64,000 nt of DNA, from positions 62,001 through 126,000 of the forward strand of contig NZ_JACOGF010000006.1 in the NCBI RefSeq assembly GCF_014284335.1. The letters run 5' to 3'. Numbering within the stretch: the stretch's first letter is position 1; the number at the start of each line of letters is the position of its first letter. The translations under genes and the position numbers were made by a program. The notes beneath the pieces were generated by a model. It had not been told where the DNA came from and ran no database searches. It was given only the letters and a program-made list of their open reading frames with translations. Of this stretch, positions 47,017 through 57,857 are shown in pieces. The DNA is from Undibacterium hunanense (GTDB lineage Bacteria > Pseudomonadota > Gammaproteobacteria > Burkholderiales > Burkholderiaceae_D).

Positions 47017-50000
47017 TTATTCCGTTAGCCAGACACGCATCAATGACAGTAACTGCGCACTATCCACCGGCTTGGTAATATAGTCGGACGCCCCTGCCGC
47101 AAAACATTTGTCACGGTCACCTTTCATGGCCTTGGCCGTCAGGGTGATGATGGGCATGCTTTTGAACTTGGGTATTTTCCTGATGGCACGCATGGTGTCA
47201 TAGCCATCCATTTCCGGCATCATGATATCCATCAACACGATCTCGATATCCGGGTCTTGTTCCAGCAACTCTATGCCATCCCTGCCGTTTTCTGCAAAAA
47301 CCACCAGCATGTCCTGCCTTTCGAGGACGGTCGTCAGCGCAAAAATGTTACGCAAGTCATCATCAACGACCAGTACTTTCCGGCCTGACAGGCTGCCATC
47401 CGATGCGTGCATGTCTTCCAGCATGCGTCTTTGGAATTCAGGCAAATCGGCAGGCGAACGATGCAGGAACAGCGCCGTCTCATCCAGCAGGCGCTCGGGA
47501 GAACGGGCATCCTTGACGACGATGGTTTTCGCCACCTTGCGTATCCTGGTGACTTCCTTGCGTGACAATTCCTTGGCGGTATAGATAATCACCGGCAAGT
47601 CCCTGAGTTTCTTATCCTTGCTGATGATGTCCAGTAATTCAAAACCATCAATATCAGGCAAAGTCAGATCCAGTACCATGCAATCAAAATGCGCGTTTCT
47701 TAGTGCCTCCAGCGCTTTCTGGCCGCTTTCCACGGCTGTGATCTGCACATCATGTTCGCCTATCAGCTCTACAATGCGGGCGCGCTGCAATTCCTCATCC
47801 TCCACGACCAGCAAGCTGCGCTTACCGCGGATCAGGAATTGCTGTATGCGGTTGAACTCTTCTTCCAGTCTCTCGCGCTTGATCGGTTTGGTCAGGTAAG
47901 AAATGGCACCGTGTTGCAGGCCGCGCTCACGCTCATTGGAGTTGGACATGATATGCACAGGAATGTGCCGTGTACCGGGGTCGCGTTTCAGACGATCGAG
48001 CACAGTAAAACCATCGCAGTCTGGCAAATCTATATCGAGCAGAATCGCGGTCGGACTGTAATCGCGTGCCAGTGTCAATGCCGCGTCACCGCTCTGGCTG
48101 ACTATACCCTTGAAGCCTTTCTCTCTGGCGAAAGCGAGCAAAATAGCAGAAAAACGGGAATCGTCTTCCACAATCAATAGCGCCGGGTCACCGCTGGCTA
48201 TCATGTTTCTGTCATCGAATGCAGCCTCCCCCTCGGCATAGTTCAGGCTCATCGTCGCTGCTTCGCCCAGTGCAGGGTGCGTCAATTCATTGGAACTACC
48301 CACAGGTGTTCCCAACACCCTGATCAGTGCCGGCGTTGTTGATGCTGCATTTTGTTGCGGTACTGGGCTAATCAGGCCCCCACCGCTGTATGGCAAGAAC
48401 AGGGTGAACGTACTACCGCTGCCGACGATACTGGTCACACGAATTTCTCCGCCCAGCAAACGTGCCAGTTCACGACTGATGGAAAGTCCCAGCCCTGTAC
48501 CCCCGTATTTACGCGCGGTACTACCATCTGCCTGCTGGAATGCCTCGAAAATCAATTGCAGTTTGTCACTGGCAATACCGACACCCGTATCAGCTACCGA
48601 AAATGCCAGCACGGCATCTGCATGGCTTAACTGGGGAAGATCAGGCGTCCAGCCTGACTGCACCACACCGATACTGAGCCGCACTTCACCGCGTGAAGTA
48701 AATTTGAAGGCATTCGACAACAGGTTTTTAAGAATCTGTTGCAAACGTGTCGTATCGGTTTTGATAGCTGCCGGTAAGCCCTGATCCAGGGTAATCGAAA
48801 AATTGATATTCTTGGCTTCTGCCATGTGGCGGAAAGTACGTTCGACATAAGATGCCAGTGTGGACAGGCGCGATTCGCTGAGTTCCAGCGTGACGGTACC
48901 TGATTCTATCTTCGACAAATCCAGAATATCGTTAATCAGCGTCAGCAAATCGCTACCGGAACCGAAGATGGTCTTGGCGTATTCCACCTGGTTGCCAGAT
49001 AGATTTCCCTGCGGGTTATCACTTAATTGCTGGGCCAGGATCAACAGACTGTTCAGTGGCGTACGCAATTCATGCGACATATTGGCCAGGAATTCGGACT
49101 TGTATTTGGATGACAAAGCCAGTTGCGTAGCTTTTTCTTCGAGTGCCAGCTTGGCCTGTTCAACCTCGCGGTTTTTACGTTCCACCTCAATATTCTGATC
49201 AGATAACAGGCTGGCTTTTTCTGCCAGTTCCTGATTGGTCTGTTGTAATTTTTGCGCCAATGACTGGGATTGTGTCAGCAGACTCTCGGTACGGCTATTC
49301 GCTTCAATGGTATGTAAGACAACGCCGATAGACTCCATCAACTGATCCAGAAAGCCCATATGCGTTTGCGTGAACTTGTCGAGAGAAGCAATCTCAATGA
49401 CCGCTTTGACCTGCTGTTCGAACAAAATAGGCAAGACCACAATATTGGTCGGCGGTGCAGAGCCAAGACCGGACGAGACCTTGATATAGTCACGCGGTAC
49501 ATTGGTCAGCCACACCCGGCTCTTCTCCAGCGCGCACTGCCCTACCAGGCCCTCGCCAGGCAGGAAGGAAGTCGGTAACTTGCTGCTGGAGCGATAACCA
49601 TAACTGGCAATCATTTCCAGCAAGGGAGCATCGTTATTGGAGTCCATCATATAGAACACCCCATGATGCGCGGACACCAACGGTGCAAGTTCAGACAGAA
49701 TCAGTTTGGTGACGGTACCCAGATCGCGCTGGCCTTGCAGCAGACGGGTAAAGCGTGCCAGATTGGTCTTGAGCCAATCCTGTTCAGCATTCTTTTGTGT
49801 GGTTTCCTTGAGGTTACGTATCATTTCATTGATATTGTCCTTCAGGTCAGACACCTCACCACGGGCTTTCACCTGAATGGAACGCGAGAGATCGCCCCTG
49901 GTCACCGCTGTCGCCACTTCGGCAATCGCACGCACTTGCGTACTCAGGTTGGCGGCGAGCTGATTGACGTTTTCAGTCAAATCTTTCCAGGTACCCGATG

Positions 50001-53000
50001 CGCCTGGCACGCTGGCCTGTCCACCGAGTTTGCCCTCAACCCCCACCTCACGCGCAACGGTTGTCACCTGATCCGCAAACACGGCCAGCGTATCGGTCAT
50101 TTCATTGATGGTATTGGCAAGCGAGGCAATTTCACCTTGTGCAGCCACGGTCAGTTTCTTTTTAAGATCGCCGTTCGCCACGGCTGTCACCACACCGGCA
50201 ATACCGCGTACCTGCGCGGTAAGATTGGCCGCCATGAAATTGACGTTTTCTGTCAGATCTTTCCAGGTGCCGCCCACGCCCTTCACTTGCGCCTGTCCAC
50301 CCAGTTTGCCTTCGGTGCCCACTTCACGTGCTACGCGGGTCACTTCGGAAGCGAAGGAACTCAGTTGATCCACCATGACGTTAATGGTGTCCTTCAATTC
50401 AAGAATTTCGCCTTTTACGTCCACCGTAATTTTCTTGGATAAATCACCGTTCGCCACAGCCGTCGTTACATCTGCAATATTACGCACCTGACCGGTCAGG
50501 TTGGATGCCATGAAGTTGACGTTATCCGTCAAATCCTTCCATGTACCTGAAGCACCGGGAACATTCGCCTGGCCACCCAGACGCCCTTCAGTACCCACTT
50601 CACGCGCCACCCGCGTGACTTCAGAAGCAAAAGAATTGAGCTGATCGACCATGGTGTTGATGGTATCTTTCAGTTGCAAAATCTCGCCACGCACGTCTAC
50701 GGTAATTTTTTTGGATAAGTCACCATTCGCCACCGCCGTCGTCACATCGGCAATATTGCGCACCTGTGAAGTCAGGTTACCTGCCATGGAGTTGACCGAA
50801 TCGGTCAGATCTTTCCAGGTGCCGGCAACACCGGGCACATTTGCCTGCCCGCCCAGCTTGCCTTCGGTACCCACCTCACGCGCTACCCGCGTCACTTCAG
50901 ATGCAAATGAGCTGAGCTGATCCACCATGACGTTGATGGTGTTTTTCAACTGAAGAATTTCGCCCTTGACGTCGGCGGTGATTTTTTTGGACAAATCACC
51001 ATTCGCCACCGCCGTGGTTACCTCTGCAATATTACGTACCTGGCCAGTCAGATTGGATGCCATGAAGTTGACGTTGTCGGTCAGATCCTTCCAGGTGCCG
51101 CCTACCCCTTTCACAAACGCCTGTCCACCGAGCTTGCCTTCTGTACCGACCTCACGTGCCACGCGTGTTACTTCAGACGCAAATGAACTCAGTTGATCCA
51201 CCATGACGTTGATGGTGTTTTTCAGTTCCAGAATTTCGCCTTTGACATCGACCGTAATTTTTTTCGACAAATCACCTTTGGCCACTGCTGTTGTCACATC
51301 GGCGATATTACGAACCTGACCAGTCAGGTTCGATGCCATGAAGTTGACGTTATCTGTCAAATCCTTCCAAGTACCCGCCACGCCAGGCACATTCGCCTGG
51401 CCACCCAGCACACCTTCGGTACCGACCTCACGGGCCACCCGCGTTACCTCAGAGGCAAACGAACTGAGCTGATCCACCATCACGTTAATGGTATTTTTCA
51501 GCTCCAGAATTTCACCTTTGGCATCGGCAGTAATTTTCTTCGACAGGTCACCATTCGCCACCGCCGTGGTGACGTCGGCAATATTCCTCACCTGCCCGGT
51601 CAGGTTACCTGCCATGGAGTTGACCGAGTCGGTCAGATCTTTCCAGGTACCGGCAACACCCGGTACATTCGCCTGCCCACCCAGCTCACCTTCGGTACCC
51701 ACTTCGCGGGCCACCCGCGTGACTTCAGAGGCAAACGAGCTGAGCTGATCCACCATTACGTTGATGGTGTTTTTCAATTCCAGAATTTCACCTTTGGCAT
51801 CGGCAGTAATTTTCTTCGACAAGTCACCATTCGCCACCGCCGTGGTGACGTCGGCAATATTCCTTACCTGTCCTGTCAGGTTACCTGCCATGGAATTGAC
51901 GGAATCCGTTAAATCCTTCCATGTACCAGCCACGCCGGGCACGTTTGCCTGTCCGCCCAGTTTGCCCTCAGTCCCCACTTCGCGTGCCACACGGGTTACT
52001 TCAGATGCGAACGAATTCAACTGATCCACCATCACGTTAATCGTGTTTTTCAGTTCGAGAATTTCACCTTTTACGTCCACCGTGATTTTTTTCGATAAAT
52101 CCCCGTTTGCCACCGCTGTCGTTACTTCCGCGATGTTACGCACCTGGCCTGTCAAATTGCCCGCCATGGAATTCACCGAATCGGTCAAATCTTTCCAGGT
52201 ACCGCCAACTCCCTTGACCTGCGCCTGCCCACCGAGCTTGCCTTCGGTACCCACTTCCCTTGCCACCCGTGTGACTTCAGATGCAAACGAGCTCAACTGA
52301 TCCACCATGACGTTGATGGTATCTTTCAACTGTAAAATTTCACCCTTGGCATCCGCCGCAATTTTCTTGGACAAGTCGCCATTCGCCACCGCTGTAGTCA
52401 CCTCGGCGATATTACGTACCTGCCCGGTCAGGTTGGATGCCATAAAATTGACGTTATCGGTCAGATCCTTCCATGTACCGCCTACACCTGGTACATATGC
52501 CTGGCCACCCAATTTGCCCTCGGTACCCACCTCGCGCGCTACCCGCGTCACCTCGGACGCAAAAGAGCGTAACTGATCGACCATGGTATTGATGGTGTCT
52601 TTCAGTTGCAGGATTTCACCACGCACATCGACCGTAATCTTCTTGGACAAGTCACCGTTTGCCACCGCAGTGGTCACTTCGGCGATATTGCGCACCTGTG
52701 AGGTCAGGTTACCGGCCATGGAGTTGACCGAGTCAGTAAGATCTTTCCAGATACCAGCCACGCTGGGCACATTTGCCTGCCCACCGAGCTTACCTTCAGT
52801 ACCCACTTCCCGCGCCACGCGGGTGACTTCAGAGGCAAAAGAGCTTAGCTGGCTCACCATGGTATTCGCCGTCGTCGCCGCGCTGAGGAACTGGCCCTGC
52901 AAGGCGCGCCCATCCACTTCCAGTGCCATACTTTGGGAAAGATCGCCTTTTGCTACAGCCCCAATCACCCTTGCCATCTCAGTCGTGGGGCGTACCAGAT

Positions 53001-53298
53001 CATCAATCAGTGAATTGACCGAGTTGACGATCGTGCCCCAATCCCCTTCCGCCCGTACTGAAGAAGCGCGCTGCAACAAACGTCCCTCCTGACCAACCAA
53101 CTGACTGACGTTGAGAATGCCCTGCGTCATATGTGAGCTATTTTCGATGATCTCATTCAAGGTATCGGCAATCTTGCCATTCAAGCCCGTCAGGTCAGAT
53201 GGCATTTTGACTGAGAAATCACCCTTCTTGAGCGCAGTCAGTGCCGCCAGCAACAGCTTGGGATCGAGTGTTTCTGTAGTGTCTGTGAGCGTATTCAT
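47017..53298 (-). CDS. Giant soluble poly-HAMP hybrid histidine kinase with GAF and three receiver domains
   Basis: A 2093-residue signalling protein without membrane segments. After an N-terminal HAMP-like region (about 1-150) come eleven 92-residue units (154-1165), ten of them nearly identical, each with [16 protein letters not shown] and [14 protein letters not shown] blocks, the arrangement of fungal group III (Nik1-type) kinases. A GAF domain (about 1175-1345), a coiled coil, HisKA with phospho-His1409 ([13 protein letters not shown]) and a HATPase with DTGVGI and GGTGLGLS follow. Three receivers (about 1707-1820, 1823-1945, 1970-2090) keep their Asp in [22 protein letters not shown] and [11 protein letters not shown]. 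Start ATG 53298 has AAAGGT upstream; a GTG at 53352 is less likely. The CheR-like gene follows. Confidence 0.93.
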   Translation of the reverse strand: MNTLTDTTETLDPKLLLAALTALKKGDFSVKMPSDLTGLNGKIADTLNEIIENSSHMTQGILNVSQLVGQEGRLLQRASSVRAEGDWGTIVNSVNSLIDDLVRPTTEMARVIGAVAKGDLSQSMALEVDGRALQGQFLSAATTANTMVSQLSSFASEVTRVAREVGTEGKLGGQANVPSVAGIWKDLTDSVNSMAGNLTSQVRNIAEVTTAVANGDLSKKITVDVRGEILQLKDTINTMVDQLRSFASEVTRVAREVGTEGKLGGQAYVPGVGGTWKDLTDNVNFMASNLTGQVRNIAEVTTAVANGDLSKKIAADAKGEILQLKDTINVMVDQLSSFASEVTRVAREVGTEGKLGGQAQVKGVGGTWKDLTDSVNSMAGNLTGQVRNIAEVTTAVANGDLSKKITVDVKGEILELKNTINVMVDQLNSFASEVTRVAREVGTEGKLGGQANVPGVAGTWKDLTDSVNSMAGNLTGQVRNIADVTTAVANGDLSKKITADAKGEILELKNTINVMVDQLSSFASEVTRVAREVGTEGELGGQANVPGVAGTWKDLTDSVNSMAGNLTGQVRNIADVTTAVANGDLSKKITADAKGEILELKNTINVMVDQLSSFASEVTRVAREVGTEGVLGGQANVPGVAGTWKDLTDNVNFMASNLTGQVRNIADVTTAVAKGDLSKKITVDVKGEILELKNTINVMVDQLSSFASEVTRVAREVGTEGKLGGQAFVKGVGGTWKDLTDNVNFMASNLTGQVRNIAEVTTAVANGDLSKKITADVKGEILQLKNTINVMVDQLSSFASEVTRVAREVGTEGKLGGQANVPGVAGTWKDLTDSVNSMAGNLTSQVRNIADVTTAVANGDLSKKITVDVRGEILQLKDTINTMVDQLNSFASEVTRVAREVGTEGRLGGQANVPGASGTWKDLTDNVNFMASNLTGQVRNIADVTTAVANGDLSKKITVDVKGEILELKDTINVMVDQLSSFASEVTRVAREVGTEGKLGGQAQVKGVGGTWKDLTENVNFMAANLTAQVRGIAGVVTAVANGDLKKKLTVAAQGEIASLANTINEMTDTLAVFADQVTTVAREVGVEGKLGGQASVPGASGTWKDLTENVNQLAANLSTQVRAIAEVATAVTRGDLSRSIQVKARGEVSDLKDNINEMIRNLKETTQKNAEQDWLKTNLARFTRLLQGQRDLGTVTKLILSELAPLVSAHHGVFYMMDSNNDAPLLEMIASYGYRSSSKLPTSFLPGEGLVGQCALEKSRVWLTNVPRDYIKVSSGLGSAPPTNIVVLPILFEQQVKAVIEIASLDKFTQTHMGFLDQLMESIGVVLHTIEANSRTESLLTQSQSLAQKLQQTNQELAEKASLLSDQNIEVERKNREVEQAKLALEEKATQLALSSKYKSEFLANMSHELRTPLNSLLILAQQLSDNPQGNLSGNQVEYAKTIFGSGSDLLTLINDILDLSKIESGTVTLELSESRLSTLASYVERTFRHMAEAKNINFSITLDQGLPAAIKTDTTRLQQILKNLLSNAFKFTSRGEVRLSIGVVQSGWTPDLPQLSHADAVLAFSVADTGVGIASDKLQLIFEAFQQADGSTARKYGGTGLGLSISRELARLLGGEIRVTSIVGSGSTFTLFLPYSGGGLISPVPQQNAASTTPALIRVLGTPVGSSNELTHPALGEAATMSLNYAEGEAAFDDRNMIASGDPALLIVEDDSRFSAILLAFAREKGFKGIVSQSGDAALTLARDYSPTAILLDIDLPDCDGFTVLDRLKRDPGTRHIPVHIMSNSNERERGLQHGAISYLTKPIKRERLEEEFNRIQQFLIRGKRSLLVVEDEELQRARIVELIGEHDVQITAVESGQKALEALRNAHFDCMVLDLTLPDIDGFELLDIISKDKKLRDLPVIIYTAKELSRKEVTRIRKVAKTIVVKDARSPERLLDETALFLHRSPADLPEFQRRMLEDMHASDGSLSGRKVLVVDDDLRNIFALTTVLERQDMLVVFAENGRDGIELLEQDPDIEIVLMDIMMPEMDGYDTMRAIRKIPKFKSMPIITLTAKAMKGDRDKCFAAGASDYITKPVDSAQLLSLMRVWLTE
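49804..52839 (-). repeat. Eleven in-frame 276-bp tandem repeats encoding HAMP-type units
   Basis: The period is exactly 276 bases (92 codons) over 3036 bases. Protein copies 1-10 are almost identical, the eleventh (49804-50079) is diverged, and the DNA copies differ mostly at synonymous positions. Copies 4 and 5 share an 85-base stretch (51780-51864 and 51504-51588) with a single mismatch, pointing to recent duplication or gene conversion there. Confidence 0.93.
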
Positions 53299-53615
53299 TC
53301 GGACCTTTAAGCAATGGGATTGATGGCAAATGCTGCAAAAACACTGATTCACCCTTTTTTCTGCAAGAGTTTGACTGGAACTGATGCAGTGTCAGCCAGG
53401 TAGCAGCAAATAACACAGGTATTTTGCAGGGCAACATGCGTTAAACGCCGTATTAAAAGCCTGCAAACAGCTTTTCAGCGGTATTCGATTATTTTCTTTC
53501 CGTCAAACGAGATACGGTGACATAATTTACTTCATATTTAAAGATCTGTGACAATTGAATATTTCTATAATGACAAAAGTGTCTCCAACCGGAAACGGTG
53601 CAGACGAGGAACCCC
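53299..53615 (+). promoter_or_regulatory. Divergent promoter region between two kinase genes; TATAAT at 53566-53571
   Basis: The gap separates the poly-HAMP kinase (leftward) from the REC-kinase-REC gene (rightward). A perfect TATAAT at 53566-53571 would start the rightward transcript near 53578, giving a leader of about 38 bases; no good -35 element stands at the normal distance. aaaagc and gctttt (53455-53475) form a weak dyad. No gene was found here. Confidence 0.4.
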
Positions 53616-55223
53616 GTGCAAGCAAAATATAAACCCAAAATTCTGGTCGTTAATGACGATAAGGCGAGTTTGTTCGCCCTGAGCGGGCTGCTCACGACTT
53701 GGGCTGATGAGAATAACTGCCTTGTGGTTACCGCAAAATCCGGAGAGGATGCACTGCGTCACGTATTACAGGATGACTTCGCCGTGATACTGCTGGACGT
53801 CAACATGCCCGGCATGAATGGATTCGAAACCGCCGAAGCGATCCACAAGCGCGCTCGTTCTTCTTCGATACCGATTATCTTCATTACGGCTTTCCTGGTC
53901 GATGATCTGAATAAATTAAGGGCTTACCAGCAGGGTGCCGTCGACTATCTTTTCACTCCTATCATTCCCCAGGTGTTACAAGCCAAGGTATCCGTATTCG
54001 TTTCACTGGCAAAAAAAAATCTGGAGTTGAAAGCACAAACAGACGCCCTCGGTCTGCGTACTCTGGATTTGCAGGCGGCCAATGACAAACTGCAGCGTGA
54101 AATAAAAGAGAGAAAAATAGCTGTTCAACAGAATGAAGCCAAAGATAAATTCCTGGCCATGCTTGGCCATGAATTACGCAATCCCTTAAGTGCAATCACC
54201 AGCGCAGCATCCATCATAGGCTTTCCAGGTGCGAAAGCAGACAGTGTAGAGCGCGCAAAAAAAATCCTCTCAAGACAATCACAGCATTTAACCCGCATAG
54301 TCGATGATTTGCTGGATCTGGGAAGGGTCATGTCAGGAAAAATCGTTCTCGATAAAACGGCAGTCAATCTTGGCGAAGTTGTCTTGTCCTGCCTCGATAG
54401 CCTGAGAGCCAGCCGCCCGGTTGACAGTTACCAATGGAATATGGATCCTGCCGAATCATGGATAGACGCAGACCCCACGCGTGTAGAGCAAATCATCACT
54501 AATTTGTTGGACAATGCCATTAAATATACGCCCGCTGGTGGCACCATCACTATAAAGATTGCCGTCCGCAAGGGCACTATAAAATTGATGATCAGCGACA
54601 CCGGCATCGGTATAGCGAAAGATTTGCTGCCCCGGATTTTTAATGTTTTCGTCCAGGGAGAACATTCTCTGGATCGTGCCAAAGGGGGCCTCGGCATAGG
54701 TCTCGCCCTGGTCAAGCAGCTGGTTGAATTGCACGGTGGCGATATCCTCGCCCAAAGCGAAGGTGAAAATCTGGGTAGCACTTTTACTGTCGTATTACCC
54801 CAGGCCATAGAGAGCAGGGTATCACCTCAACCTGACGAGGTTCGGAGACTGAAAACGAACACCAAGCTGCTGCTGGTTGAAGACAATCAGGATGCCCGCG
54901 AAATGACTACGCAGTTACTCACGGCTCACGGCTTTCAGGTGCTTGAAGCTGCAAATGGTGCCGAAGGACTGATCCTGGCGAAGGAAGAAAAACCTTCTGT
55001 AGCCCTGATTGATATCGGGCTGCCAGGCATGGACGGTTATGAAGTGGCACGACGCTTACGCAGCGACAAAGACACCCGCAGCATGTACCTGATCGCATTG
55101 ACCGGTTACGGACTCAGAGAAGATCACAGATTGACGATGGAGGCCGGTTTTGATTCCCACTTCGTAAAACCTTTAAAACTCCAGCAACTGATGCTTGCCA
55201 TAGAAAAGCTTGAAATAGTCTGA
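53616..55223 (+). CDS. REC-HisKA-HATPase-REC hybrid histidine kinase
   Basis: A 535-residue soluble kinase. The N-terminal receiver has its Asp61 in VILLDVNMPGMNG, but the conserved lysine of the KP motif is Thr (YLFTPIIP), so its response may be altered. A coiled coil leads to HisKA with His185 (MLGHELRNPLSA), a HATPase with DTGIGI and GGLGIGLAL, and a C-terminal receiver with IDIGLPGMDG and an intact FVKPL. The GTG at 53616 has GAGGA 5 bases upstream and is preferred to the GTG at 53598. It diverges from the giant kinase, and shared signalling is likely but unproven. Confidence 0.9.
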   Translation: MQAKYKPKILVVNDDKASLFALSGLLTTWADENNCLVVTAKSGEDALRHVLQDDFAVILLDVNMPGMNGFETAEAIHKRARSSSIPIIFITAFLVDDLNKLRAYQQGAVDYLFTPIIPQVLQAKVSVFVSLAKKNLELKAQTDALGLRTLDLQAANDKLQREIKERKIAVQQNEAKDKFLAMLGHELRNPLSAITSAASIIGFPGAKADSVERAKKILSRQSQHLTRIVDDLLDLGRVMSGKIVLDKTAVNLGEVVLSCLDSLRASRPVDSYQWNMDPAESWIDADPTRVEQIITNLLDNAIKYTPAGGTITIKIAVRKGTIKLMISDTGIGIAKDLLPRIFNVFVQGEHSLDRAKGGLGIGLALVKQLVELHGGDILAQSEGENLGSTFTVVLPQAIESRVSPQPDEVRRLKTNTKLLLVEDNQDAREMTTQLLTAHGFQVLEAANGAEGLILAKEEKPSVALIDIGLPGMDGYEVARRLRSDKDTRSMYLIALTGYGLREDHRLTMEAGFDSHFVKPLKLQQLMLAIEKLEIV

Positions 55224-55573
55224 ATTGCCTGACGCTGAAGTGTCAGCCTGCCTGTTGTGCCTGGCTTGAGCAAGCAAAGATGACTTTGTGGTCCCCATCC
55301 TACAAAAGCTGTATAGACTCGCTGATATACCCCGTGCAAGAGTGTGTTTAAGATTCACATCTGACTCATCCCACTCATTCCACTGCGGTGCTTATCATGA
55401 CGAAGAAATTGAAGTTCAGGTCCAACAGGTCGAACTCACTCAAACTGGTCAATCCAGGAAGTACGCTGAATTGCCCGTTTCAACACACCCAGCATGGGGC
55501 CAGCCTGAACCTGATCGCCTTACTCCACCTGCGTATTCAAACAACACATTGAACAGCGTTGGTACTTTTCTTG
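55224..55573. other. Intergenic stretch, no supported gene
   Basis: Between the convergent kinase and receiver genes. A 51-codon frame from ATG 55397 lacks a ribosome site and resembles nothing I recognise. No strong terminator was seen. Confidence 0.4.
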
Positions 55574-56011
55574 TTATCGCCGCACCAAAAATCCCTCAAG
55601 TAGCTGTTGAATCTGGCTCAGTTCATACGGTTTGGTGAGCATATGGCAGGGAAAATTGACATAACTATGAATGTGCGGGCCATGACCGGATGAAAAAACA
55701 ATATGCATATCCGGCGCATTCAGCATGGCTTGCTTTGCCAGGGCGATGCCCGACATTTTGGGTAAATTGATATCCGTCAGCAATACGTCAAAACGCTGTT
55801 GCTGCAGTAACTCCAAAGCATTTTCCCCACTTGCAGCAGGGACGGGCATATGTCCTATCATATCGAGCATTTCGCATAACATCTCCAGCAAATCCTGGTT
55901 ATCTTCAACAACCAGAATATGCAAGCCTGCCCCTGTATCACTGGCAGAATCAGTAGCAGAGTCCTTGGCAAGAGAAGTCTCATGCTCTTTATCAGAAAGT
56001 GAATTTTCCAT
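55574..56011 (-). CDS. Single-domain response regulator (REC only)
   Basis: A 145-residue protein: a Ser/Asp-rich N-terminal 30 residues, then one receiver domain with the acidic pair in ILVVEDNQD, phospho-Asp in VLLTDINLPKMSG, the Ser of the signalling switch in IVFSSGHG and Lys in MLTKPYEL. There is no output domain, so it probably relays phosphate or acts by binding. AGGTA precedes the ATG. It lies directly downstream of a decayed kinase gene on the same strand, probably its former partner, and may now serve the neighbouring hybrid kinases. Confidence 0.9.
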   Translation of the reverse strand: MENSLSDKEHETSLAKDSATDSASDTGAGLHILVVEDNQDLLEMLCEMLDMIGHMPVPAASGENALELLQQQRFDVLLTDINLPKMSGIALAKQAMLNAPDMHIVFSSGHGPHIHSYVNFPCHMLTKPYELSQIQQLLEGFLVRR

Positions 56012-56105
56012 TGTTACCTGTCTGGTTTGAAAACAGCCTGCGTGTAAAGTAAAGCAGGGTCATATGCATTCAATTCATCTATCCCAAATGAAGTTTCTCA
56101 ATATT

Positions 56106-56699
56106 TCAATAAATAGCATTATTTTTACACTGCGTCGAATTACGCACCGCCCGGGTACCAATACCAAGCATCACAATACCACCTTTGCCACTAAATTTGA
56201 ACGCGTTCAGCCATAGATTCCCCATCGCTGAGGTCAACAAATCATCGTGATTATTGACAGTGGCTATGGAAGAAAACTGCTCAGCGTTGAAGTTGCGCTT
56301 GATCAGATCAGCCAGAAAACGCTCAATCTGCCGCCGAAGTTTCGCCATGTTGCGATGCGGCATCCTGTTGATGGAAAAAATCAGGTGAACATTACCTGAC
56401 TTGATAGCAGCGAATGCAAGCATCGTTATCTTCACGCAATGGTGAAACGCATGAGCGAAAAACCCCAAAGGCTGATTCGCCTTCCAAGCCTGTTCATTAA
56501 CGACGACTGAATCATGACACGCATTAAACAACTTTACAGCTTCTACGATAGCATTACCGAAGAAGCAATTATTTATGCGGAATGCGCTGCTCTCAAATTT
56601 TTCGTCAAGGCCAGCACGCGGATCCACTAACTCTTGACAAGGATTGTCGCAATCATGGACAAGCTCTGGGTGACGGTCGATCAAAGGTTCGTGCATCAT
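56106..56699 (-). pseudogene. Decayed sensor histidine kinase remnant
   Basis: The reading frame keeps scattered matches to a soluble kinase family I recall from Burkholderiales: LVHDCDNPCQ (family: VVHDYGDLCQ), NAIVEAVKLF, NQPLGFFAHAFHH where the H-box should read ERLGFFAHELRN, MLAFAAIKSGNV, the IERFLADL helix, and DDLLTSAMGNLWLNAFKFSGKGG (N-box: AVGNLLQNAFKFT). The Glu-Leu-Arg-Asn of the H-box and everything after the N-box, including the G-boxes of the ATP site, are lost, and the N-terminus is truncated. It cannot be an active kinase as it stands. Confidence 0.72.
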
Positions 56700-57088
56700 G
56701 CAGATCTCGCAGGTATCCCAAGCCTACTAATTACAGGTTTACGGCGGGAGGTGCCGGTATGGGGATTTACGCCAGGAAAGCGGGACGCAGGGAAAAGATG
56801 ATGGAGTCTTGCTCTGAATAAATCTGTGCGCTAGAGCACATTCAAATCAAAAATTCGCGTAAATGCGGGAAATATCCTGTCTTTGGGTATCTCCGGATAA
56901 CTAAAGCCTGGCAATCACTCAGGCGGCATGTCGTGTAACCCAAACGGTAATCACTGTATCTGAAAATTTTCCCAATGCATTTCCGGATAGCAGGCTTACT
57001 GATGATGTCCTGGTCTCATACAAGAGACTCTAAAAACGCTGGACAGTAAAAAAGTCCTTTCATGTCCAGAGTTCTTGTATTGTTTCAT
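56700..57088. other. Intergenic stretch, no gene; probably decayed sequence
   Basis: No coding frame with support on either strand. The part next to 56700 is where the missing N-terminal codons of the kinase remnant would have been, but I cannot trace them. A hairpin near 57039-57069 belongs to the hemerythrin gene. Confidence 0.4.
57039..57069 (-). terminator. Putative terminator downstream of the hemerythrin gene
   Basis: ctggaca and tgtccag pair over 7 bp; on the minus strand the stem is followed by CGTTTTTAG. It starts 20 bases after the hemerythrin stop. The loop is long (17 bases), lowering confidence. Confidence 0.45.
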
Positions 57089-57622
57089 TTATTGCAGGGA
57101 CGGAAAATCAATTTCATTCTTGCGTTCCTGTATTGCTTCGCCCAGGGCAGTCAGATTCAGTTTCGCTTTTTTTGCTTTGGGAAACATTTCTGCTTCTTCT
57201 TCCTTTACATGGTGCTCTATTTGTTCTGATAAGACTTTGACTTTGGCGTCATAGAGATCATCACCAGGCTCCATGGCCAGGATCTGTGCAATCAAATCCT
57301 TGGCAGCCGCATGTTCGACAGTAGCTTCGTCCATCATGTCCCGGGTATCTTCACCGACCTTGCGCATGGCTGAATAAAAAATCTCCTCCTCGGCAATGGT
57401 GTGTTTGGTCAATTCCAGGCAAATCTGCCGGGCAATTTTCTTTTTGCTGACTAAAGCCTTATCGCCCAGGCTTTCGAATTTACTGAATAAGGCTTTCACG
57501 TTTTTATGGTCTTGCTTAAGCAGGCTGACAGCATCTTGCGCTGCAGCGCCTTTCGCCTTTTTTGCAATAACAGCAGGGAGTTTTACAGACTTGGCTTTGG
57601 CCGAAGGTGTGGCGGTGCGCAT
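57089..57622 (-). CDS. Hemerythrin HHE-domain protein
   Basis: A 177-residue protein with a basic Ala/Lys N-terminal tail (about 1-28) and a four-helix HHE domain expected to bind a di-iron centre. Ligand histidines and glutamates lie in LLKQDHKNVKALF, KHTIAEEEIFYSAM, VEHAAAKDLI and EHHVKEEEAEMFPKAK. Bacterial proteins of this kind are linked to oxygen, nitric oxide or iron stress, without one agreed reaction. AAAGGA precedes the ATG. Neighbouring catalase, BON and glycine-zipper genes support a stress role. Confidence 0.92.
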   Translation of the reverse strand: MRTATPSAKAKSVKLPAVIAKKAKGAAAQDAVSLLKQDHKNVKALFSKFESLGDKALVSKKKIARQICLELTKHTIAEEEIFYSAMRKVGEDTRDMMDEATVEHAAAKDLIAQILAMEPGDDLYDAKVKVLSEQIEHHVKEEEAEMFPKAKKAKLNLTALGEAIQERKNEIDFPSLQ

Positions 57623-57857
57623 GGTATATCCTTTATGTCATAAAAAAGAGAAAATGCTATAAGTCTGCTTATTCAACCTGATTCAAGAAGATCGCATATG
57701 AACTAAGCTGGGCAGGGTCAGTCATCTTAAAACCTGTGCAATCAATCGTAGTAAGCGCTTGGAAGTACATTTTTAGGAACAGGCTCTGCACACCGGGGTC
57801 ATGCAGAAACGTCATCCAGCTTAGTATTTCCAAATTCTCTCTACGATAATTGCACGC

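Noticed and set aside
50105..53092. Series of plus-strand frames of about 85-90 codons opposite the HAMP repeats
   Set aside because: They recur every 276 bases because they are the antisense of the repeated kinase sequence, not independent genes.
55397..55552. 51-codon frame between the kinase and receiver genes
   Set aside because: No ribosome site, no recognisable similarity, and composition gives no coding signal.
57780..57857. Terminator after katE
   Set aside because: Only a short tctgca/tgcaga pairing without a T-run was visible, too weak to call.
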